DNA of 9,185 nt from CAZPMT01 sp964587655. Lineage in GTDB: Bacteria; Hydrogenedentota; Hydrogenedentia; Hydrogenedentales; SLHB01. The notes under the pieces were generated by a model. The model worked only from the letters and a program-made list of their open reading frames with translations, was not told the DNA's origin and ran no database searches. This document shows positions 1-5,634 of this stretch, piece by piece. Position 1 is the stretch's first letter; each line of letters opens with the position of its first letter. The DNA lies in the NCBI GenBank assembly GCA_964587655.1, contig CAZPMT010000174.1, positions 1 through 9,185 of the forward strand, written 5' to 3'. Made by a program: the position numbers and the translations under genes.

Positions 1-647
1 TTCATCCGCTGGTAGAGGCGATGCACGCCGGTGGTCGTCTCCTCGGAAACCCCGATCCAGTCCTTCACGACCTCGTGCCAGCGATTGGGATCCTGGCCGT
101 GGATCGAGTGAAGGAGGGTGTCGACGATCTCGACTTCCTTATTGTCCATGCAGATCGGCGGCAGTTTGCCCGTCTTGGCGAAATGGTCCTCAAACTCGTA
201 CCCGCGATGGATAAGCAGCGTTGCGTCGCCGCCGTCGTCGACGATCATGTTCGGTCCGGCGAAGCCTTGGAACTGCATTGCCTGGTGCGTGCACCACCAG
301 TATTCATCGAGTGTCTCGCCCTTCCATGCAAAGACCGGAAATCCGGCGGCTGCGATAGCGGCTGCTGCGTGGTCCTGGGTCGAGTAGATGTTGCAGCTCG
401 CCCAACGGACCTCGGCGCCCAGCGCCGCGAGCGTCTCGATCAGGACCGCGGTCTGTATGGTCATGTGGAGAGATCCCATGATCCGCGCGCCGCGCAGTGG
501 CTGCCGCGGGGCGTACCGTTCGCGGACGACCATCAGACCGGGCATTTCCTTCTCGGCCATATCGATTTCCTTGCGGCCCCATTCCGCCAAAGCGATATCG
601 GCGACCTTGTATTTCAGCAACGCACCAGAGGTGGCTTTAGTAGCCAT
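1..647 (-). CDS. ahcY: Adenosylhomocysteinase (S-adenosyl-L-homocysteine hydrolase), N-terminal part
   Basis: Cytosolic NAD-dependent enzyme that splits S-adenosylhomocysteine into adenosine and homocysteine and so clears the product inhibitor of SAM-dependent methyltransferases. The 215 codons present carry family signatures: GSLHMTIQTAVLIETL at residues 58-73 with the substrate-site His61, the NIYSTQDHAAAAI stretch at 86-98, VDDGGD at 136-141 and SEETTTGV at 201-208. The segment around residues 150-190 is the extra insertion typical of long, proteobacterial-type AhcY. The gene runs off the left edge, so the NAD-binding domain and C-terminal lysine-tyrosine tail are not visible. The start is fixed by AAGGAG at 655-660, seven bases before ATG at 647. 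It lies 30 bp downstream of the decayed cyclase remnant on the same strand, and no clear promoter of its own was found in that gap. No SAH or SAM riboswitch was recognised upstream. Confidence 0.96.
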   Translation of the reverse strand, partial: MATKATSGALLKYKVADIALAEWGRKEIDMAEKEMPGLMVVRERYAPRQPLRGARIMGSLHMTIQTAVLIETLAALGAEVRWASCNIYSTQDHAAAAIAAAGFPVFAWKGETLDEYWWCTHQAMQFQGFAGPNMIVDDGGDATLLIHRGYEFEDHFAKTGKLPPICMDNKEVEIVDTLLHSIHGQDPNRWHEVVKDWIGVSEETTTGVHRLYQRM

Positions 648-677
648 GTGTAAGCTCCTTCATTAACCTTCAACAAT

Positions 678-1043
678 GTTTCAGCCCTTGGGCCCGATCT
701 CGTATAGGGCGACGCGCTCGGCGACGCCCTTGAAACGTACATCGCACTTCTTCCCGACGCGGGTTTCGGACCGCAGCGCCGGGTTCTGGAGCATTTCCTC
801 GACTAGCGCGTGCGTGGCGGCAATGCCGCTGTCCGTATGCGCGTCGGCCCACGCCGCGGTCAAGAACGCTATATTGACGATCTCGCCCACGTCAATCCCA
901 TTACATGGAAGAGCCTACTTGATCCGTGGCCCAATAACAATGACGGTCTCGTTGAGCGAACTAGCGCCCCCGTTGAGCATTCCGGGCCAGCGCGCCTCAT
1001 TCCGGAAGGCCGCCGCCCGCATATCGGTCCATAATACGGTCGG
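678..1043 (-). pseudogene. Decayed class III adenylate/guanylate cyclase domain remnant
   Basis: One minus-strand frame contains pieces of a nucleotide cyclase catalytic domain, not an intact gene. The 5' piece reads TVLWTDMR (about 1040-1017), resembling the first metal-binding strand motif of class III cyclases (TVLFxDxRGFT). A stretch with LNGG...SSLNETV follows, then an in-frame TAG near 919. The 3' piece includes GEIVNIA and ends RFKGVAERVALYEIGPKG, resembling the cyclase C-terminal KGxxxPVxLYE motif. An in-frame TGA at 1044-1046 precedes the first motif. The intact domain is about 180 residues or more; only about 120 codons remain, so a large internal part is missing. The 3' piece could start at a GTG at 890 and give a 69-residue ORF, but no good ribosome site precedes it. 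An intact ancestor would have produced cAMP or cGMP, usually behind a sensor domain. The family match is by eye, and the exact deletion point is unclear. Confidence 0.5.
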
Positions 1044-1070
1044 TCACGAGGAGACTAGGGGACCGCGAAT

Positions 1071-1098
1071 TTGACAGGCCTTGGGCTTTACGTCTAAT
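1071..1098 (+). promoter_or_regulatory. Sigma70-type promoter for the multiheme cytochrome
   Basis: TTGACA at 1071-1076 is a perfect -35 box. After a 16-bp spacer, TCTAAT at 1093-1098 matches five of six -10 positions. The predicted start near 1105 leaves a leader of about 78 nt before ATG at 1183. It sits in the gap between the cyclase remnant and the cytochrome gene and points at the cytochrome. Confidence 0.6.
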
Positions 1099-1182
1099 CT
1101 ATACGGAATCACCCGGGCTCGTATGTCTGTCAACAATATGGGCGGTTGTGGGTGTTTCTTTCACATCCAAGGGATAAAGGTA

Positions 1183-2646
1183 ATGGCGAAGCCCAAGAGA
1201 ATACTGTCAGCCGCGCTCATGACGCTGTTCGGACGCAACTGGATCACGCTTTTCGGCGGCATGTTAGCCGCCGTAAGCGGGGTGCTCATCATCGCGTTCG
1301 TGATTATTGTGGCGTTGCAGCTTACCAAGACTCCGTACATCGGCATAATGGGCTTCCTTGTGATGCCCATGGTCTTCGTTGGCGGCTTGCTTCTGGTGCC
1401 GGTGGGCGCAGTGTGGGAGATATACGCGGCGCGCCGGCGCGCCGCGGCGCCGGGGGCGCACGAGGAGCCGCGGGACGCCAACGTGTTTCCCGTAATCGAT
1501 TTCAACAACTCGCACACGCGCCACGTGGTTCTTGTGGTTGCAGTGTTGACGGTGATAAACCTGATGATAGTCGCGATTTCGGCATACGAGGGCGTGAGGT
1601 ACATGGATTCCGTGACTTTCTGCGGTGAGACCTGTCATACCGTGATGCAGCCTGAGTACGCGACCTACAAGGAATCGCCGCATTTCCGCGTCCAGTGCAT
1701 CGAGTGCCATATCGGTCCCGGGGCGCCGTGGTTCGTAAAGTCAAAACTGTCGGGCTTGACCCAGGTGCTCGCGGTCGCGCTCAATACCTATCCGACACCC
1801 ATTCCGTCGCCTGTTGCGAGCCTCCGTCCGTCTCGGGATACGTGCGAGGAATGTCACTGGCCGGAGAAATTCTCAGGCGACCGGCTCAAAGTGCTCACGA
1901 GATTCCGGGATGATGAAACGAACACGCAGACGAAGAGCGTTCTGCTCTTGCATATCGGCGGCGGGGCGTCGGGCGGCAAGGGCATCCACAGTTGGCACAT
2001 CGACCTCGATAAGCGCACCGTGTACACGGCGGTAGACAAACAGCGCCAGAAGATCGCCAAGGTCCGCGTCGAACATGCCGACGGGACCGTCCGCGAATTC
2101 AACGCGCCCAAGGACAAATACACGAGCGAAGAAATGGCCGGCTCGGAAGAACGCGTGATGGATTGTATCGATTGCCACAACCGCCCGACCCATATCTTCA
2201 AGCTGCCCGCTGCGGCCGTGGATGACGCCATGGCGGCGGGACGCATCGATAAGGAACTGCCCTTAATCAAGAAAGAGGCCGTTGAAGTCCTTACGAATGC
2301 AAAGGGGGAGGATGGCGACTTGGAGCGGATCGAGAAGGAAGTCCGGGCTTTCTATCAGGAGCACTACCCGGATCGCGCGACGGCCGATCAACCGCGCATC
2401 GACGCCGCCGTCAAGGAACTTAAGGCCATTTACAACCGCAACGTGTTTCCGGAGATGAAGGTCACGTGGGGCACGCACCCCAACAACCTCGGACATGAGC
2501 AGTCGCCGGGGTGTTTCCGGTGTCACGACGATGTGCTCGTGGACAAGGACGGCAAGACTGTAGGCCAGGATTGCGACGCGTGCCACGCGGTGCTGGCGTA
2601 TGATGAGACCGATCCCGAAGTGCTCAAGAAGGTAGGGCTTCAATAA
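1183..2646 (+). CDS. Membrane-anchored NapC/NirT-type hexaheme cytochrome c
   Basis: Likely inner-membrane quinol dehydrogenase passing electrons from the menaquinol/quinol pool to periplasmic or outer-membrane acceptors, as NapC, NirT, NrfH and ImcH-type proteins do. The 487-residue protein starts with a positive N-terminus (MAKPKR). Hydrophobic helices lie at about 20-46, 53-79 and 113-134, with an arginine-rich cytoplasmic loop (83-87) between the second and third. The rest is periplasmic. Heme sites are CIECH 172-176, CEECH 221-225, CIDCH 328-332, CFRCH 444-448 and CDACH 464-468, plus an unusual CGETCH (C-x3-C-H) at 147-152. The first heme-like motif is followed by TVM, and Met155 may matter for the quinol-side heme as in NapC/NrfH. 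It is much longer than classical tetraheme NapC (about 200 residues). AAAGG just before ATG 1183 supports this start over the open frame reaching back to 1081. The electron acceptor is unknown and no reductase is adjacent. Confidence 0.88.
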   Translation: MAKPKRILSAALMTLFGRNWITLFGGMLAAVSGVLIIAFVIIVALQLTKTPYIGIMGFLVMPMVFVGGLLLVPVGAVWEIYAARRRAAAPGAHEEPRDANVFPVIDFNNSHTRHVVLVVAVLTVINLMIVAISAYEGVRYMDSVTFCGETCHTVMQPEYATYKESPHFRVQCIECHIGPGAPWFVKSKLSGLTQVLAVALNTYPTPIPSPVASLRPSRDTCEECHWPEKFSGDRLKVLTRFRDDETNTQTKSVLLLHIGGGASGGKGIHSWHIDLDKRTVYTAVDKQRQKIAKVRVEHADGTVREFNAPKDKYTSEEMAGSEERVMDCIDCHNRPTHIFKLPAAAVDDAMAAGRIDKELPLIKKEAVEVLTNAKGEDGDLERIEKEVRAFYQEHYPDRATADQPRIDAAVKELKAIYNRNVFPEMKVTWGTHPNNLGHEQSPGCFRCHDDVLVDKDGKTVGQDCDACHAVLAYDETDPEVLKKVGLQ

Positions 2647-2676
2647 CGGCAGGCCGATCTGAATTCCCGAAAGCGC

Positions 2677-2694
2677 GCGGGGATTGATCCCCGC
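2677..2694 (+). other. Intercistronic hairpin
   Basis: GCGGGGA (2677-2683) and TCCCCGC (2688-2694) form a perfect seven-base-pair stem with a TTGA tetraloop. There is no T-run after it, so it is a poor intrinsic terminator. It ends only one base before the GAGGAGG ribosome site of the next gene. It may stabilise the upstream mRNA end or modulate translation of the downstream gene. Function is inferred from position only. Confidence 0.45.
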
Positions 2695-2709
2695 CGAGGA
2701 GGTCGTTGG

Positions 2710-3591
2710 ATGTATTGCTCAGTCAGAGATTGCATGGTGATGATGGATGAGTTCAAGAGCCCCGTCGAAGGCATGAGACACCTCGGCGTGGAGGCGGTCG
2801 AGATCGCACTGTCTAACAACTACGAAGTTTGTGCGATGGATTCGAAGGCCGAGATCGCGCTGGTTTCGGACGACGACGCGCGCGCGTACAGGAAACATCT
2901 CGACAGTCTCGGCATACGCGCGGTTGCGTTTCTCACGGCGTGCGACTTCAGCGCGGGCGATCTGGATGCGAATGTCCGGTGGGTGGCGCGGGCCATCGAA
3001 CTAGCGGACATCATTGGCATGCCTGCGGTCCGGATCGACTCCGCGATGCATCGCGAGCGGGAACTTGATTTCGGAACGCGCGTGGATCTTTTCGCGAGAG
3101 GGCTGGGCGGCGCACTCAAGCGCACGTCCGGATCGAAGGTCGCGCTGGGCATCGAGAACCACGGCTACCAGGGCAACAATCTCGCGTTCCAGCTCAACGT
3201 GTACAAGGCCGTCGGCTCGGATCGCCTGGGTTCCACGATGGACACGGGGAACTTTTACTGGCGCGGGTATCCGCTTTCGGAAGTTTACGGGATCCTTAAC
3301 ATCCTCGCGCCGTACACGAAGCACACGCACCTGAAGAACATCAAGTACCCGCCGGAAACGCGTGAGGTCATGCGCGATGCCGGCTGGGAGTACGAGAAGT
3401 ACGTTGCCCCGCTCGACGAAGGCGACATCGACCACGCAAAGGTGTTGAAGCTGCTTGCCGCAGCGGGTTATGCGGGCGACGTGTGCCTCGAGGATGAATC
3501 ACTGGGACATTTCAAGTCGGTGCGGGAACGGGTTGCCGTCATGGAGCGCGACGTCGCGCATATCAAGGCCATCATTGCAGCGGCCGTGTGA
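2710..3591 (+). CDS. Sugar phosphate isomerase/epimerase-like protein (xylose isomerase-like TIM barrel)
   Basis: A 293-residue protein of the AP-endonuclease-2/xylose isomerase-like TIM-barrel superfamily (PF01261 type), probably cytosolic. These enzymes use divalent metal ions to isomerise or epimerise sugars, ketoses or inositol derivatives. Probable metal ligands fall in the expected strand-end positions: Glu149 in GIENHG, Asp178 in MDTGNF, His205/His207 in KHTHLKN and Glu261 in CLEDE. Length and motif order fit a complete single-domain member, and no signal peptide is seen. The start is well defined by GAGGAGG at 2696-2702, seven bases before ATG. It follows the cytochrome by 63 bp on the same strand and may be cotranscribed with it, although the two functions are not obviously linked. 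The substrate cannot be read from sequence; hydroxypyruvate isomerase, inosose-type or sugar epimerase activity are all possible. Confidence 0.85.
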   Translation: MYCSVRDCMVMMDEFKSPVEGMRHLGVEAVEIALSNNYEVCAMDSKAEIALVSDDDARAYRKHLDSLGIRAVAFLTACDFSAGDLDANVRWVARAIELADIIGMPAVRIDSAMHRERELDFGTRVDLFARGLGGALKRTSGSKVALGIENHGYQGNNLAFQLNVYKAVGSDRLGSTMDTGNFYWRGYPLSEVYGILNILAPYTKHTHLKNIKYPPETREVMRDAGWEYEKYVAPLDEGDIDHAKVLKLLAAAGYAGDVCLEDESLGHFKSVRERVAVMERDVAHIKAIIAAAV

Positions 3592-3633
3592 TTGCGTGTT
3601 CTCAGGCGGCACAGGGGGATGGCGGAACGCGCC

Positions 3634-3662
3634 TTGACTTGACGGTTCGCTCGTGTTACAAC
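3634..3662 (+). promoter_or_regulatory. Sigma70-type promoter for the membrane protein/regulator pair
   Basis: TTGACT (3634-3639, five of six -35 matches), a 17-bp spacer, then TACAAC (3657-3662, four of six -10 matches). A TG one base upstream of the -10 gives an extended -10 element. Transcription would start near 3669, about 30 nt before ATG 3700. This implies that the downstream pair is a transcription unit separate from the isomerase. Confidence 0.6.
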
Positions 3663-3699
3663 GCAACGAAATAACCACGTTCTTGTGAGGATGCCACAT

Positions 3700-4452
3700 A
3701 TGTCCCAGCTTCCCGATATGCAGGGTGATCCGCGCCGAATCGCGAAGTGGGCCGAACGCTACGCGCGCAGCCGTACGCTTCCGTTCCTGGTGCAATGGGT
3801 CTTCATCGTAATGCTCGTTGCCGTGATTGGCTCCTTGGCGTACGTGACGCTGCTCGCGTATCAGACCCATCACCGAAACCTGCTGTGGGCCTGCATGGCG
3901 GCGGTCGCGGTGACCACGGTGTTGTTGACTTGGTTCAGCGTGTCGAAATCGGGCGGCGAGTTGATCTGGCGTATCAGCCAAGGACTCTACGGCAGGGAGG
4001 GATACGCGGCCTACGGCGGCGGGGAACGGGCGCAGGCGATGCAGCGCGCGTGGTGGGTCCGGCTGGTGGGTTTGGGTCTGGCCGTGTACCATCTCGTCCT
4101 CGCGCTGATGGTCGGGCTGCGATATGTTCCAATTGAATACCTTCAGCCGTTGTCGGCCCTCTACATGGCGCCGTTCCTTGTGCTCATGGTCGTTTCCCAG
4201 GGTCTGGGTTTCTGGGCGTGGGTGTGGCCGGCGCTGTACGCGCTGCACGCCGCGGCAATCCTCGCGGGCGCCCCGCATTTCACGGGCCGGTGGTTTGCAT
4301 TCGACGTCCTCGTGCCCCTCTTCGGTTACGGCCTGATATCGATCATCGTCGGACACTTCTACAGCCGGTACGCCTTGCACAAACTGAAGACGCTGGCAAG
4401 GGTCGGCGACGGGAACGACGGCGGCGGCAACGACGGAGCCTCTAGGGAATGA
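3700..4452 (+). CDS. Six-helix integral membrane protein of unknown function
   Basis: A 250-residue polytopic membrane protein that I do not recognise. Hydrophobic segments lie at about 29-54, 60-82, 119-140, 147-167, 171-190 and 198-220. The amphipathic, Arg-rich N-terminus (PRRIAKWAERYARSR, 11-25) is probably cytoplasmic. A soluble loop at 83-118 contains GGELIWRISQGLYGREGYAAYGGG. After the last helix a basic stretch (HKLKTLAR) leads into a Gly/Asp/Asn-rich tail (236-246). No transporter, kinase or protease motif is visible. ATG 3700 is preferred over in-frame GTG 3685 and ATG 3691 because a TGAGG at 3686-3690 lies nine bases upstream. Its last codons overlap the start of the winged-helix gene by ATGA (4449-4452), so the two are translated together. 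A role as sensor, signal source or target for that regulator is inferred from this coupling. Confidence 0.8.
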   Translation: MSQLPDMQGDPRRIAKWAERYARSRTLPFLVQWVFIVMLVAVIGSLAYVTLLAYQTHHRNLLWACMAAVAVTTVLLTWFSVSKSGGELIWRISQGLYGREGYAAYGGGERAQAMQRAWWVRLVGLGLAVYHLVLALMVGLRYVPIEYLQPLSALYMAPFLVLMVVSQGLGFWAWVWPALYALHAAAILAGAPHFTGRWFAFDVLVPLFGYGLISIIVGHFYSRYALHKLKTLARVGDGNDGGGNDGASRE

Positions 4453-4751
4453 ACGACCTCGACCGCACCATTCATGAGCCGGCGCGACTGAGGATCGTGA
4501 CGATCCTCTCCGGCGTGGATGCCGCGGATTTCAATTTCCTTCTCGAAACGCTGGGGCTGACAAAAGGCAATCTCTCGTCGCACATGGACCGCCTCGAGAA
4601 GGCCGGCTACGTCGAGATCATCAAGAGCTTCAAAGGCAAGATCCCGCACACGCAGTTCCGGCTTACCCAGGCGGGCCGTGACGCCCTCGCGGAATACTGG
4701 GCCGGCCTCGATCAGATCCGCGCGCTCCGCGACACTAACACTGCGCCGTAA
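4449..4751 (+). CDS. Small winged-helix transcriptional regulator (PF13601/MarR-ArsR-like)
   Basis: A 100-residue cytoplasmic DNA-binding protein made almost entirely of one winged-helix domain. It opens with HEPARLRIVTIL (9-20), the first helix typical of ArsR/MarR-like and PF13601-type regulators. The helix-turn-helix follows, with recognition helix TKGNLSSHMDRLEKAGYVE at 38-56. The wing is around KGKIPHTQFRLTQAGRDAL (62-80), and a short C-terminal helix (81-93) may support dimerisation. There are no cysteine pairs or obvious ligand pocket, so the signal is unknown. The start codon overlaps the stop of the upstream membrane protein gene, indicating translational coupling. In comparable pairs the regulator commonly controls its own operon; no clear palindromic operator was identified at the 3634-3662 promoter, so autoregulation is only a guess. 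Confidence 0.88.
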   Translation: MNDLDRTIHEPARLRIVTILSGVDAADFNFLLETLGLTKGNLSSHMDRLEKAGYVEIIKSFKGKIPHTQFRLTQAGRDALAEYWAGLDQIRALRDTNTAP

Positions 4752-4846
4752 TCATCCGTTCGATCGCGTGATCTCCGACCTCCTCATAAGGATCGTGGCG
4801 GTTCTTGCGCGTTACGGAAACTGGACTAAGGCAATCGCATTAGAAC

Positions 4847-4865
4847 GAGGGACGGCGCATCCCTC
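4847..4865 (+). repeat. Short inverted repeat at left edge of IS remnant
   Basis: GAGGGA (4847-4852) and TCCCTC (4860-4865) can pair as a six-base stem around a seven-base loop. It lies about 100 bp after the regulator gene and at the approximate left limit of recognisable transposase sequence. No T-run follows, so terminator function is doubtful. The stretch 4752-4846 between the regulator and this repeat shows nothing else I can support. Confidence 0.25.
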
Positions 4866-5258
4866 TAGGTTGAGCCCGACATCGGGGACTGGGAACGCTG
4901 GAACGGGGGCCGAAACTCGCGGGCATGGCAATGTGTCGCACCACCCGGACCATCAAGGGCAGAACCTCCACCGAAGACCGTTAGTTCATCACCAGCAGCA
5001 AGGAACAGCCGGTGGAAAAGAACGCCGCGAACATCCGCACCCATTGGCGCGTCGAGAACTGCCTGCACTGGGTGCTTGACGTCGTCTTTGCCGAGGACCA
5101 ATGCCGAATACGCACCGGCTACGCCGCCCAGAGCTTCGCTACGATACGCCGACTCGCCATTAACGTCATCAGAAACAACAAGTCAAGAAAAGGCAGCGCC
5201 AGAGCCAAGCGGTTATTGGCCGCATGGGAAAACGACTACCTATCCCCCAGCCACCAGG
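4848..5258 (+). pseudogene. ISAs1-family transposase, C-terminal remnant (degenerate)
   Basis: The remains of a DDE transposase of the ISAs1 family. The best preserved part is in the frame of 5012 and reads THWRVENCLHWVLDVVF, then AEDQCRIRTG, a LAINVIRNNKS segment and KRLLAAWENDYL ending at 5242. This matches the family's C-terminal HWxxENxLHWxLDVxFxED block, which carries the catalytic Glu. Upstream in the same frame is MCRTTRTIKGRTSTEDR, then a TAG (4982-4984) where the family has an aromatic residue, then FITSSKE. Further upstream the reading continues in another frame as PDIGDWERW (about 4877-4903), so at least one frameshift lies near 4903-4910. The N-terminal two thirds, including the first catalytic Asp residues, and the left inverted repeat are absent. 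The frame stays open past the homology to 5371. It cannot encode an active transposase. Confidence 0.82.
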
Positions 5259-5349
5259 ATCCGAAGTCGCCCAAGCCGCTGGACAGGAGTATGATGACGA
5301 GGATCACCGCCCAGAATTCCTCTAAGATTCGAACGATTTCCGATAGCAT
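5236..5349 (-). CDS. Candidate 37-residue single-helix membrane microprotein, or IS-truncated gene stump
   Basis: The ORF starts at ATG 5349 and has a strong ribosome site, AAAAGGAG at 5357-5364, seven bases upstream of the start. It is preceded by a near-consensus promoter on the same strand. The peptide begins MLSEIVRILEEFW, has a hydrophobic core AVILVIILLSSG at about 14-25, and ends DFGSWWLGDR. This is a short amphipathic start, one membrane helix and an aromatic/charged tail. The layout superficially recalls small hydrophobic membrane peptides, including Fst/Ldr-type type I toxins, but no family is recognised. The last codons run into the end of the ISAs1 transposase homology (to 5242) on the opposite strand. 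The stop and tail may therefore be IS-derived, and the original gene may have been longer. Whether it is a true microprotein or a stump is undecided. Confidence 0.4.
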   Translation of the reverse strand: MLSEIVRILEEFWAVILVIILLSSGLGDFGSWWLGDR

Positions 5350-5408
5350 AGGTGTGCTCCTTTTCCGCTAGCCTCATACCTCGCCCTGCCTCGCAAGCAC
5401 GGGCGCAT
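5322..5408 (-). CDS. Candidate upstream leader ORF, 28 residues
   Basis: In the leader of the minus-strand unit, a perfect AGGAGG (5418-5423) lies nine bases before ATG at 5408. The frame encodes 28 residues beginning MRPCLRGRARYEASG, basic and soluble, and ends inside the microprotein ORF in a different frame (stop 5322-5324). Translation through it would pass over the microprotein ribosome site. It could act as a leader peptide that gates the second ORF, or be chance. No homology is recognised. Confidence 0.25.
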   Translation of the reverse strand: MRPCLRGRARYEASGKGAHLCYRKSFES

Positions 5409-5634
5409 CAAACACAACCTCCTGAGAGGAACTGCGATACAGCACCTCCCACGCCACATACTAACGCAAGTGCGGTGGCTTGTCAAATCGTCGAATTGCT
5501 TTGCGGGGGCAGCCTCCCGACGGGAACAGGGTACAGCTGACCAGTCCCTGGCGGCAGGCGTTGGGCTTTATAGGAGCGGGATCGTAGGGTCACCTCTGCG
5601 GGCCGCTGGAACAGAACGAATGCGAAAGGGGCGT
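5350..5634. other. Intergenic/leader region between IS remnant and GH36 gene
   Basis: The right half (5487-5634) has no convincing gene. It contains a weak hairpin on either strand (5503-5519, stem CGGGGG/CTCCCG with one G-U pair) and no T-run, so no good terminator for the GH36 gene is visible. The left half is the leader of the small minus-strand unit. The plus-strand ORFs reading through here have no ribosome sites or recognisable motifs. Confidence 0.5.
5458..5486 (-). promoter_or_regulatory. Sigma70-type promoter for the small minus-strand unit
   Basis: Read on the minus strand: TTGACA (5486-5481, perfect -35), a 17-bp spacer, then TAGTAT (5463-5458, four of six -10 matches). Transcription would begin near 5451 and run through a leader of about 100 nt to the ATG at 5349. 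No annotated gene other than the two tiny ORFs lies directly downstream before the IS remnant. Confidence 0.6.

Noticed and set aside
21..653. 210-codon plus-strand ORF
   Set aside because: Antisense to ahcY, whose minus-strand translation matches the family throughout.
681..890. Functional 69-residue protein starting at GTG 890
   Set aside because: The sequence is explained as the C-terminal end of a decayed cyclase. There is no good ribosome site, and the surrounding frame has stops.
654..1070. SAH or SAM riboswitch upstream of ahcY
   Set aside because: Scanned the minus strand for conserved riboswitch core sequences and found none. Only 30 bp separate ahcY from the cyclase remnant.
1081..1182. 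Upstream extension of the cytochrome ORF
   Set aside because: The frame is open, but the extension is not hydrophobic or basic like a leader. ATG 1183 has AAAGG upstream and starts MAKPKR before the first helix. The -10 box also lies inside the extension.
3499..4380. 293-codon minus-strand ORF
   Set aside because: Antisense to the six-helix membrane protein. Composition (His, Arg, Gln-rich) is typical of a shadow frame and there is no ribosome site.
4379..4445. GAC/GGC/AAC-rich repeat at the 3' end of the membrane protein gene
   Set aside because: It is an imperfect low-complexity tail coding for Gly/Asp/Asn, not a tandem repeat with a fixed unit or a CRISPR-like array.
4847..4865. Intrinsic terminator for the membrane protein/regulator pair
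   Set aside because: The stem is only six base pairs, the loop is seven bases and no T-run follows; listed only as a short inverted repeat.
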